The position numbers and the translations under genes were made by a program. The notes under the pieces are model-generated. The model made no database searches. It was not told where the DNA came from and worked only from the letters and a program-made list of their open reading frames with translations. From the NCBI GenBank assembly GCA_009780235.1, contig WRAK01000008.1, positions 1-64,000 of the forward strand: 64,000 nt of DNA, in the 5' to 3' direction. Shown piece after piece: positions 1 to 6,835 of this stretch (positions are counted from its first letter, which is position 1; every line of letters begins with the position of its first letter). This stretch comes from Oscillospiraceae bacterium. Lineage in GTDB: Bacteria; Bacillota; Clostridia; Oscillospirales; Oscillospiraceae.

Positions 1-42
1 ATGCACACGCTCACTCCCGGCCCTGCCTGCCGGTCACAAATA

Positions 43-228
43 GAAAAAAGCATGGGCTTTAACACCCATGCTGCGCCTGTGGTATCGCAATTATAACCTC
101 GTACTTGCCACAGTAACACGAGATGTGTTATACTTGTGACTGGCGGCAGGGCCGAGAGGTTACGCATGGGGTGTATTTGCTTACACCCTGTGACGGTAGT
201 GGGGTTGCCGCCCCGAAGACTACCGCTG
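43..228 (-). ncRNA. Candidate structured small RNA of unknown class
   Basis: Read on the minus strand, about 185 nt lie between a sigma-A-like promoter and an intrinsic terminator, with no convincing reading frame. The 5' GCGGCAG pairs with CTGCCGC near 151-157 and encloses two further hairpins: GGTAGT/ACTACC with a GGGG/CCCC extension, and GGGTGTA/TACACCC. Two more hairpins follow: TAACAC/GTGTTA, and CTGTGG/CCACAG enclosing GCAA/TTGC. The terminator hairpin comes last. Its length and self-contained transcription unit resemble housekeeping sRNAs such as 6S or raiA-type RNA, but I do not recognise a class consensus. Confidence 0.55.
44..72 (-). terminator. Intrinsic terminator of the candidate sRNA
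   Basis: AGCATGGG and CCCATGCT form a hairpin, followed on the minus strand by a run of T residues (44-49). Confidence 0.65.
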
Positions 229-233
229 CCGCT

Positions 234-262
234 ATTGTATATGATAACGCTCGAATTTGCAA
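234..262 (-). promoter_or_regulatory. Sigma-A promoter of the candidate sRNA
   Basis: On the minus strand TTGCAA (257-262) and TACAAT (234-239) are separated by exactly 17 bp. The predicted start, about 227, is where the folded RNA begins. Confidence 0.55.
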
Positions 263-343
263 GAGGTTTTTGTAGATTCGGGTGTTTTTTGTCTTTGTCG
301 GGGGGGCGGGGGGTATCTTTGGCAGTACGGTTCTTCTTGGTTT

Positions 344-708
344 TTACGTTGGTTTCGCCTGGCCGGCGGGGCCTTACTTTTGGCTCGTGCCAAAAGTAAG
401 CAAAAACACGCTCAGGGGTTTTACCCCTGAGAACCCCGCTGCGGGTATCTACGTTGGATAAAACGGTGTACTCGTGCGGTATAGGTATTACGCGCCTTGC
501 GCGCCCTGTTGGTACGTTTGTGACCCGCGATTATAGGCGTCTGCGGGCAGACTGCCCGGACGTTCTCCCCCGCGCGCGGATGGTGGGCGGGGCGGGGGGC
601 GGGGTGAGGGGGGTGCTGTAGGGAAACCCTCCAAGTCTCCACTTGTTTGTCGGTGCGTGTTTTTTTGTTTCGCCAAAAGAACGCCGCCAAGGGGCAAACC
701 CAACGTAA
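344..708. repeat. Dispersed repeat family A, copy 1
   Basis: This non-coding, very GC-rich 365-bp stretch has related inverted ends: TTACGTTGG-TTTCGCC on the left and its near-complement ending CAACGTAA on the right. Its core (about 410-580) matches 18406-18577 closely, including TGTGACCCGCGAT, GCGGGCAGACTGCCCG and GTTCTCCC. No transposase is present. Reading frames across it are low-complexity artefacts of GC richness. The rest of 260-780 holds only G-runs and a hairpin with GGGGCGG/CCGCCCC arms at about 730-750. Confidence 0.6.
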
Positions 709-782
709 CAATACAAATAAAACGGCAGGGGCGGAATAAATCCCCGCCCCTGTGAACACGCCGTATCGTTTGCCGAAGGCCT

Positions 783-1643
783 CTACCCCCGCTGCTTCCG
801 CACCACCACTACGCTCAGGAAATAAAACACCAGCGTAAAGCCCGCCAGTACCGCCGCGGAGAACCAGAAACTGCCGGTATAATCGCCGTAGGTGTATACG
901 ATGCCATACACCTCTCGGAAGTTTTGCAGATACTCCGGCGGCGCGCCCGCAAACAGGGCCTCCAAGGGGCCGTCTGCCATAATTTGGCGGAACATGGCGG
1001 CGGCGTGGCTCATGGGGAAAAGGCGGATGACCCATTGCACGGCGGCCGGCATTGTGCCGATTGGGATGAATACGCCCATGATGAAGCCGAGCATAGAGCC
1101 GAACAGCGCACTCAGAGCGGAAAATGCGGCGTCTGTTTTTACGAACGCCGTAATCAAAAACATCATAGAGTTTGCACAGAGCACACTAAGCACAAGCGTA
1201 AGTGCGAGCCGACCCAAGTCACCAAGTTCCGGCAAACCGCCGCCGCTGATTGCGATGTAGGCCATGGAGATGACAAGTGTTACAAGCGTCATCACAAGTC
1301 CGACCACCGCAGACCCCAGCATATAGCCGCGGGTGAGCTTGCCTCTGGAGATGGGGCTTGTGAAAAAGTCCCGCCCGGCGGTGCCTCTGTCGGCAACTCT
1401 CGTCTCCAAGGCACCCAAACAACCGCTCACGCTGGTCACCGCCACCATGCCAGCCATGACGATGCTTGCCATGACGGGACGGATGAGGTCGGAATCAAAT
1501 CCCAAGGTTTGACGGAGACCTTCTTCCATCATGTTGCCGAGGAAAAGGATATAGAGCATCAGGATAATTAGTGTCCCGAGCAGGGAGAAGAACACGCTGG
1601 CCTTGTCTCTGAAGAAGAGCAGTACATTTCGTTTAATCAGCAT
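783..1643 (-). CDS. ABC-2 type transporter permease
   Basis: This 286-residue membrane protein is the permease half of an ABC exporter. It starts with a short cytoplasmic segment, then a membrane helix (about residues 16-36), a long external region, and four to five further helices. A last helix ends in a basic KQRG tail. The ABC-2 family moves drugs, lipids or peptides; the substrate here cannot be read. Its start overlaps the 3' end of the ATPase gene by 11 bp, so the two are translationally coupled. With the upstream MerR-type gene it forms a three-gene operon. Confidence 0.85.
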   Translation of the reverse strand: MLIKRNVLLFFRDKASVFFSLLGTLIILMLYILFLGNMMEEGLRQTLGFDSDLIRPVMASIVMAGMVAVTSVSGCLGALETRVADRGTAGRDFFTSPISRGKLTRGYMLGSAVVGLVMTLVTLVISMAYIAISGGGLPELGDLGRLALTLVLSVLCANSMMFLITAFVKTDAAFSALSALFGSMLGFIMGVFIPIGTMPAAVQWVIRLFPMSHAAAMFRQIMADGPLEALFAGAPPEYLQNFREVYGIVYTYGDYTGSFWFSAAVLAGFTLVFYFLSVVVVRKQRG

Positions 1644-2487
1644 GGCTCAGGCCCTCCGTCAGATTCAAAAATACATCGTCCATCGTACCGTTTACGATTT
1701 CTATGTTTGCGAGCTGTGCTTTGTATTGCTCGATGATAGGCAGCGCGTCCGTGGTTTTACCCAGTTTTTCTTCGATATAGGTGCCGTCTGTCAGCGTTAT
1801 CTTCAGCAGGTCGGAACAGTATTGCATTTTCAGCTCCAACGGCGTACCCTGCGCTTTGATTTCGCCCTTGTGGATGACCACAATGTTATCGCTCTGCGCC
1901 GCCTCTTCCATATAGTGCGTTGTGAGGAAGACGGTCATGCCCGTGTCTTGCTGTAACGTGCGAATCATGGCCCAGATGTCCCGCCGCGTTGCGGGGTCGA
2001 GACCTGTTGTGGGCTCGTCAAGGAACAGAAGCTGCGGCGTGTGTACGAGCGCGCGGGCGATATCCGTCCGCCGCCGTTGGCCGCCGGACAGCTTGCCGTA
2101 GGGGCGTTTTGCGAACTCAGAGCTGTCCGTGAGGGCAATCGCCCGTTCCACGGCTTGCTTGCGTTTCGCGCCGTCCATGCCGTACAGGCTGGCGCGGACG
2201 GCGAGGTTTTCCTCTACGGTCATCGTCTTGTCCAGCACACTCTCTTGGAACACGACACCGATGAGGCTGCGCACTTTGTCTGGGTCACGTTCGACATCAA
2301 AGCCGCCCACAGCGGCCGCGCCTGATGTCTTGGCGAGCAGGGTGGTCAAAACCCCTATTGTGGTCGATTTCCCGGCACCGTTCACGCCGAGGAAGGAAAA
2401 CAGCTCGCCGTCTGCAACGGTGAAGCTGATGTCACGAACGGCCTGTACGTCGCCGTAGGACTTGTGCAGGTGGTCTACTTGTATCAT
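1633..2487 (-). CDS. ABC transporter ATP-binding protein
   Basis: This 284-residue ATPase powers the adjoining ABC-2 permease. The Walker A is GVNGAGKST (about residues 34-42), the signature is LSGGQRR (about 137-143), and the Walker B is LLFLDEPTTGLDP followed by the H-loop TTH. The C-terminal 70 residues resemble the DrrA-type extension of drug or lantibiotic exporters. A ribosome-binding site (AAAGGAGA) precedes the ATG. The gene follows the MerR-type gene after 78 bp that contain a palindromic operator and a second promoter, so it is probably induced by the MerR protein. Confidence 0.9.
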   Translation of the reverse strand: MIQVDHLHKSYGDVQAVRDISFTVADGELFSFLGVNGAGKSTTIGVLTTLLAKTSGAAAVGGFDVERDPDKVRSLIGVVFQESVLDKTMTVEENLAVRASLYGMDGAKRKQAVERAIALTDSSEFAKRPYGKLSGGQRRRTDIARALVHTPQLLFLDEPTTGLDPATRRDIWAMIRTLQQDTGMTVFLTTHYMEEAAQSDNIVVIHKGEIKAQGTPLELKMQYCSDLLKITLTDGTYIEEKLGKTTDALPIIEQYKAQLANIEIVNGTMDDVFLNLTEGLSHAD

Positions 2488-2521
2488 TGCTTTTCCATGT
2501 CTCCTTTGATTTTATGATGAG

Positions 2522-2549
2522 ATTATATCAACATTTTGATACGATGCAA
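2522..2549 (-). promoter_or_regulatory. MerR-type promoter/operator of the ABC exporter
   Basis: The minus strand has TTGCAT (2544-2549) and TATAAT (2522-2527). The perfect palindrome TATCAA-AATG-TTGATA (2526-2541) fills the spacer, which is where MerR-family activators bind and distort DNA. Its position between the regulator gene and the exporter genes supports this reading. Confidence 0.5.
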
Positions 2550-2565
2550 GAGATTTCATCTAATT

Positions 2566-3381
2566 CTAATCTACATTTAATCTGTGCAACCCATTTTCCT
2601 CAAATGGGTTGCAGCCTATTTTTGTGAAGTAAGCCGTCACCGCCGGGACAAAAAACGCATGAACGAGCTGTTGCCGCTTTTGCCATTCCTTGTCCTCTAT
2701 TGCCCCCGCAAACTCGATCATCTTGGAAAACAAGCTCATGTCGCCGCCCATAAACGCCTCGATGAGAGACCAATATGCAGCAGCAAGGGCTTGTCCCGCT
2801 TCGCTTTCCGGGGCTATCCCGTCTGATTGCAAGCGAAGCATCTCGTCAGCGATTCGGTTTTGTTTTTCAATGAAAGCTTTGCTGCTTTCTCTGTCAAACC
2901 GATTTTTCACATGCTCCATCATATCATCATCCATATGCTTGATGGCCCAGTACATCTCATTGTTCATCTGCAAGCATACGATGATGTCAGCGTATTTTTT
3001 GAAGTCTACCATCTGCATTTGCAGCACTTCCGCTCTGAGCGCCTCGATTGCACGCAAAGACTCCGACAGGGAATCCAACTTCTCCCGGATGGCAACCGCG
3101 TGTTCCGCCAATGCGCCGGCCACATCCTGCGGCGTATCCAGCGTGATGAGGCGATTTTTGATATCGTCCAAGGAAAACCCCAAAGACTTCAGCGACAGGA
3201 TTTGGTGGAGCTTGATGACATCCTTGTCCATGTAGAGTCTGCGCCCGCCCTCGCTCGTCGCCGAGGGGGAGAGCAGTCCCTCCTTGTCGTAATACTGCAA
3301 AGTGCGGACGGTGGTACCCATTTTCTTTGCGACCTCGCCGACTGTCATGCAGCCCTGCGGGACGGCGCGGTATTTTGACAT
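2566..3381 (-). CDS. MerR family transcriptional regulator
   Basis: The 271-residue protein opens with a winged helix-turn-helix: MTVGEVAKKMGTTVRTLQYY at about residues 12-31, then the GRRLY wing. A coiled dimerisation helix follows at about 85-120. The roughly 150-residue C-terminal domain is of the kind that senses ligands in TipA-like MerR proteins. It is the first gene of the operon with the ABC exporter and most likely induces that exporter when it binds the exported compound. The inducer is unknown. The start is supported by GAGGAGGGG upstream. Confidence 0.85.
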   Translation of the reverse strand: MSKYRAVPQGCMTVGEVAKKMGTTVRTLQYYDKEGLLSPSATSEGGRRLYMDKDVIKLHQILSLKSLGFSLDDIKNRLITLDTPQDVAGALAEHAVAIREKLDSLSESLRAIEALRAEVLQMQMVDFKKYADIIVCLQMNNEMYWAIKHMDDDMMEHVKNRFDRESSKAFIEKQNRIADEMLRLQSDGIAPESEAGQALAAAYWSLIEAFMGGDMSLFSKMIEFAGAIEDKEWQKRQQLVHAFFVPAVTAYFTKIGCNPFEENGLHRLNVD

Positions 3382-3403
3382 AGAAATCCCCTCCTCATGT
3401 CCC

Positions 3404-3434
3404 AGTATAACTCATTACGCCAGGTCACAAGCAA
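3404..3434 (-). promoter_or_regulatory. Promoter of the merR-ABC operon with 19-bp spacer
   Basis: TTGCTT (3429-3434) and TATACT (3404-3409) are separated by 19 bp on the minus strand. An overlong spacer is typical of promoters activated by MerR-family proteins, so autoregulation is likely. Confidence 0.5.
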
Positions 3435-3461
3435 GGGGTTTTTCAAAATTTTTTGAACTTT

Positions 3462-4133
3462 TTACGGAAGTGTGTGCAGAACCGCCATAAACTGGGCGAT
3501 GCTGCCGAGAAGAATAAACACATGAAATATCTCATGACAGCCGAAGCGGGGATTATGCTTCCCCGGCCATTTGACGGCATAGAGTACGCCGCCTGCCGTA
3601 TAGAGTACCCCGCCGAAGATGAGCCAAAACGTCCCTGCACCGCCGATCGCGAGGGAAAGCGGATAGATAGCCCCGATGGCAATCCAGCCCATGGCGATGT
3701 AGATGCCGGAGGTCAACCAACGGGGGAGGTGAATCCAAACGATATTCACCGCCGTCCCCGCCAGAGCCAGTCCCCAGATGACGCTGAGAAGCACGATTCC
3801 AAGCGTCCCGCCCAGTGCGAGGACGCAAAAGGGCGTGTACGTCCCGGCGATGAGGTAGTAGATATTCAGATGGTCAATTTTGCGGAGGGCAATGCGTCCC
3901 TTTTCGCCGGTACGCAAGCTGTGGTACAAGGTGCTGGCCGTGTACAGGCCGATGAGGGTCGCGAGGTAGACCGCCATAGCGGGTACCGCACCGGAGAGCC
4001 CGGAATTGTAGGCGCGGAGCAACAAAAACGGTGCCGCGCAGAGACCCAGAGCCGCACCCAATCCGTGGGTGACAGCCGACCAGGGCCGCAGTCCGTCATA
4101 GGGGTCACGTTGGCGTTCGGTTTTGGCTGACAT
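3462..4133 (-). CDS. trhA: Hemolysin III / PAQR family membrane protein
   Basis: This 223-residue protein has seven predicted membrane helices and the conserved PAQR zinc/active-site residues. These are the early His in AVTHGLG, STLYHSL at the end of helix 2, the Asp in KIDHLNIYY, and CHEIFHVF near the C terminus. Family members are called hemolysin III; in bacteria some affect membrane fluidity. Haemolysis itself should not be assumed. The start follows AGGAGA. It is separated from the merR operon by a promoter region and is probably transcribed alone. Confidence 0.85.
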   Translation of the reverse strand: MSAKTERQRDPYDGLRPWSAVTHGLGAALGLCAAPFLLLRAYNSGLSGAVPAMAVYLATLIGLYTASTLYHSLRTGEKGRIALRKIDHLNIYYLIAGTYTPFCVLALGGTLGIVLLSVIWGLALAGTAVNIVWIHLPRWLTSGIYIAMGWIAIGAIYPLSLAIGGAGTFWLIFGGVLYTAGGVLYAVKWPGKHNPRFGCHEIFHVFILLGSIAQFMAVLHTLP

Positions 4134-4202
4134 GGCATGTTCTCCTTTGTCCGTATGAAAAATGGACGATGCCGGGGTATTGCGCCGTCCATGGTGTATC
4201 CT

Positions 4203-4739
4203 CTATTGTGCCTTTTTTAGTTCCGATATGTCATCTTGCATTTGGCGCACGGTGGTTTTGAGGAGAAGAACATCGTCTTCCAAGTCATCGACGCGGCGGT
4301 CGGCGGTCAATTTTTCTAAAATTTCGGCATGGCCTTCCGCAATGAGTTTGAATTTCGGGTCAATGAGGTTTTCGATGAGAAGCATCATGTTGCGGTGTCC
4401 TTCTTGCAGAACACGGCTCTCCGACGCCTGCAGGTTATCTGTCATACGTGCTTCTGACGCCTGCAGGCTATCTGTCATGCGTGCTTCTGATGCTTGTATG
4501 TTATCTGTCATACGTGCTTCTGATGCTTGTATGCTTGCTTGGAGATTTTTGCTTGTCTCCTCTAAAATTTCGTCTTTTTGCCGAGCAATCAGTTCTCTGA
4601 TTGCACCCGTTTCTTCCAAAATCTCGTTTTTTTGTTGAGACAGCAACACTTTTATATTGTGATCAGTCTCTTGTAAAATCTCGATCTTCTGCTGAGACAG
4701 CAGGCCTTGTATCGCATTCAGCATCGCTTGATCGACCAT
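4203..4739 (-). CDS. Coiled-coil protein built on an 11-residue repeat
   Basis: I do not recognise this 178-residue protein. It is almost entirely charged helix. The middle contains near-identical 11-residue units (ASEARMTDNIQ type, about four in a row), preceded by looser SQQKNEILEET-like units. It ends in a heptad segment (DDLEDDVLLLKTTVRQMQDD) that should form a coiled coil. No signal peptide or membrane helix is visible. An ATG with GAGGTG at good spacing is preferred over a GTG three codons upstream. At DNA level the middle is a 33-bp tandem repeat at about 4420-4530. It may be a structural or scaffold protein, possibly phage-derived. Confidence 0.6.
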   Translation of the reverse strand: MVDQAMLNAIQGLLSQQKIEILQETDHNIKVLLSQQKNEILEETGAIRELIARQKDEILEETSKNLQASIQASEARMTDNIQASEARMTDSLQASEARMTDNLQASESRVLQEGHRNMMLLIENLIDPKFKLIAEGHAEILEKLTADRRVDDLEDDVLLLKTTVRQMQDDISELKKAQ

Positions 4740-4819
4740 GATACGCACCTCGTCTTCGTGTAATATGGGTTTCTATTATACGCCCCCCGCTCCCCCTTGT
4801 CAATGATTACCGACCCGGT

Positions 4820-5344
4820 TCAATAAAACCACCAACGCACCGTCAAGGCCGCCACGAAAAAGCCCGCCACGTCAGCTGTGAGGGCCGCCGGGATAGCGTA
4901 ACGGGTCTTCTGAATCCCGGCCGCGCCGAAGTAGACGGCGATGGTGTAAAAGGTGGTCTCCGTACTGCCCAAGAGAACGGCAGCGGTGCGCCCGATGAGC
5001 GAATCCGGCCCGTGCGCCTCGATCATTTCCGCGCCCACGGCCAAGGCCCCGCTGCCGCTGATGGGCCGCACCACCATGAGCGGCGCAATCTCCGGCGGGA
5101 TACCGAGAAGGCCGAATACCGGGGATAAGAGTGCCGCAAACGCCTCCATCGCCCCGGAGGCACGGAGCATGTAAACCGCCGTGAGGAGGCAGACGAGGTT
5201 GGGAAAGATTTTGACCACCGTACCCAGCCCCTCGGCGGCCCCGGCGGTGATGGCACTCCACACGTCCACCCTCCGATAGAGTGCCCATGCGGCGGTGCCG
5301 AGGAGGACAAGGGGGATGACCAAGTCAAACAGGCTTGTCATCAT
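4820..5344 (-). CDS. spmB: Spore maturation protein B
   Basis: This is a 174-residue integral membrane protein of the nucleoside-transporter-gate family. SpmB acts with SpmA in spore core dehydration and is needed for normal heat resistance. Visible features are the N-terminal helix LFDLVIPLVLLG, RPISGSGALAVGAEM in the gate region, and GSTETTFYTIAVYFGAAG near the end, both typical of SpmB. The ATG overlaps the spmA stop as ATGA, with GGAGG just upstream, so the pair is translationally coupled. Confidence 0.9.
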   Translation of the reverse strand: MMTSLFDLVIPLVLLGTAAWALYRRVDVWSAITAGAAEGLGTVVKIFPNLVCLLTAVYMLRASGAMEAFAALLSPVFGLLGIPPEIAPLMVVRPISGSGALAVGAEMIEAHGPDSLIGRTAAVLLGSTETTFYTIAVYFGAAGIQKTRYAIPAALTADVAGFFVAALTVRWWFY

Positions 5345-5913
5345 AGCGGCTTCCTCCGGGCGAGAAGCCTTGCCATTCCTATGCCCACGACCACGGCTGC
5401 GAGGGACGTGACCCATACGGCGGGGAGGATATCAAAGGGCGACCCCGCTCCTGCGGCGGCGCGCACCCCGGCCACGGTGGCGGGGATGATTTGGATAGAG
5501 GCGGTATTGAGCACCACGAGCATACATTGGTCATCTGTGGCGATGCCGCCCCGCTTCATGGCCTGCACGGCACGGATGCCCAAGGGCGTAGCGGCGTTGC
5601 CGAGGCCTAAGAGGTTGGCAGAGACGTTGGCGGAGAGGGCCTCCATCGCCTCCGGGTTCTCTCGATTATCCGGAAAGAGCCGAGCGAGAACAGGGCGGAG
5701 CAATCGAGCCAACCCCGCCGCCAAACCGCCGCGGCGGATGACCTCCATAATCCCGCTCCAAAGGCAAATAACCCCGGCGAGGGTAATAGAGAGCGTCACC
5801 GCCGCGCCTGCGCCCTCCATGGCGGCAGTTGCCACTTGGGAAACTCTGCCGTTTAACAGGCCGAAGAGCAGAGCGAGGGCCACCATGCCCGTCCAGATGC
5901 GTGCCATTGCCAT
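5341..5913 (-). CDS. spmA: Spore maturation protein A
   Basis: This 190-residue membrane protein partners SpmB. The family signature NLLGLGNAATPLGIRA lies at about residues 100-115 and LNTASIQIIPATVAG at about 135-150. It has helices at both ends and a basic cytoplasmic tail. Spm proteins act in the mother cell or forespore during late sporulation, so the organism probably sporulates. An 8-bp-arm inverted repeat overlaps the region just upstream of its ribosome-binding site. Confidence 0.92.
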   Translation of the reverse strand: MAMARIWTGMVALALLFGLLNGRVSQVATAAMEGAGAAVTLSITLAGVICLWSGIMEVIRRGGLAAGLARLLRPVLARLFPDNRENPEAMEALSANVSANLLGLGNAATPLGIRAVQAMKRGGIATDDQCMLVVLNTASIQIIPATVAGVRAAAGAGSPFDILPAVWVTSLAAVVVGIGMARLLARRKPL

Positions 5914-5926
5914 AAATCCCGCCTCC

Positions 5927-5950
5927 TTGTCTATGCTTATGTATAGACAA
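5927..5950. promoter_or_regulatory. Inverted repeat just upstream of spmA
   Basis: TTGTCTAT and ATAGACAA are perfect 8-bp arms around an 8-nt loop, and the left arm abuts the GGAGGC ribosome-binding site. It could be an operator or an RNA hairpin. No sigma-E promoter was confidently seen. Confidence 0.35.
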
Positions 5951-6016
5951 GCGGGCGGGATTTATGACTGTTGGCGCGGATTGGTTTTCGCAGGAGCGGC
6001 CTTTGGCCGTCCCAAC

Positions 6017-6046
6017 AAAAAAGCGTCGCACTAGCGACGCTTTTTT
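6017..6046. terminator. Bidirectional intrinsic terminator
   Basis: AAAAAAGCGTCGC-acta-GCGACGCTTTTTT is a perfect hairpin with A and T tracts on both sides. The last codons and the stop of the adjoining nucleotidyltransferase gene lie in the hairpin itself. Confidence 0.8.
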
Positions 6047-6768
6047 AATGACTCCTCAACCTGACCCAATTGTTCTACCGTGTTCACCCCGATAATTTCA
6101 TCCCCCAACTTCCGCATACAGATGCCGATCTGCATGCCCTCGCCCTGCAAGATTGCAGGCACGTCGGTGAGATAATACTCACCCTGACTGTTGGAACGCC
6201 CCAAACGTCCCAGCGCAGACAGAAGCGGGCCGGATTGGAAGATATAGACACCCGCATTCAACTCCCGGATGTTCTTCTGCGCCGGGGTGCAGTCCCTGTC
6301 CTCGACCACTTCTCGGAACTTGCCGTCTGCGTCTCGGACAATGCGGCCGAAGGCCATGTCGAGGTCGGTGGTGCCCGTGAGAATGGTGCAGACGTTCCCC
6401 TGTGTCTCGTGGGTACGCACTAAGTCCTCGTAAGTCTCTCGGCGCAAGAGGGGCATGTCGCCGCAGCAGACCAAGACGGCGCAGTCTTCGCCATCTAAGG
6501 CCTCCCGTGCGGCCATGACGGCGTGGCCCGTGCCGAGTTGTTCCTTTTGCTCGGCGAAGACGTAGCCGGGGAAATGGGCGGTCACTTGCTCTTTTTGGTA
6601 GCCCACGACGATGATTGTGTCCTGCGGCGGGATGAAGGCGAGGGCATCCAGCACATAGTGAAGCAGCGGCTCGCCCATGACTTGGCGCATGACTTTGGGT
6701 AAATCTGACCCCTCCGTGCGCAGACGTGTTCCTTTTCCGGCAGCCAGCACGACGGCTTTGATTGGCAT
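6031..6768 (-). CDS. GlmU-like nucleotidyltransferase, N-terminal domain only
   Basis: The 245-residue protein matches the uridyltransferase half of GlmU, which makes UDP-GlcNAc from GlcNAc-1-P and UTP. It has VVLAAGKGTRL at the N terminus, GTGHAV at about residue 95, and the GDMPLL metal site. It also has FGRIVRD and ends soon after the ELNAGVYIF strand. The C-terminal left-handed beta-helix acetyltransferase domain of a full GlmU (about 450 residues) is absent, and the gene ends cleanly in a terminator. The ATG is chosen for GGAGG seven bases upstream. It may act with a separate acetyltransferase or use another sugar phosphate. Confidence 0.75.
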   Translation of the reverse strand: MPIKAVVLAAGKGTRLRTEGSDLPKVMRQVMGEPLLHYVLDALAFIPPQDTIIVVGYQKEQVTAHFPGYVFAEQKEQLGTGHAVMAAREALDGEDCAVLVCCGDMPLLRRETYEDLVRTHETQGNVCTILTGTTDLDMAFGRIVRDADGKFREVVEDRDCTPAQKNIRELNAGVYIFQSGPLLSALGRLGRSNSQGEYYLTDVPAILQGEGMQIGICMRKLGDEIIGVNTVEQLGQVEESLKKRR

Positions 6769-6794
6769 AGAATCAACCTCCTGAGAATAAAGAC

Positions 6795-6820
6795 AGGGGC
6801 GACCGAGGACGGTCGCCCCT
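6795..6820. repeat. Family C short inverted repeat
   Basis: AGGGGCGACCG-agga-CGGTCGCCCCT lies between the nucleotidyltransferase gene and putP. It may double as a transcript end for putP. Confidence 0.6.
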
Positions 6821-6835
6821 AATGTTATGTGGTGA

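Noticed and set aside
128..255. ZTP (pfl) riboswitch on the plus strand because of GTGACTGGCG
   Set aside because: The second conserved half of the motif is missing, no gene follows on that strand, and promoter and terminator both support a minus-strand RNA.
421..1035. Minus-strand frames in the GC-rich repeat near the window start
   Set aside because: Low-complexity Arg/Pro/Gly translation overlapping repeat family A and the permease gene; no ribosome-binding site.
4420..4530. 33-bp repeats suggesting a CRISPR array
   Set aside because: There are no spacers; the units are contiguous and in frame within a coiled-coil gene.
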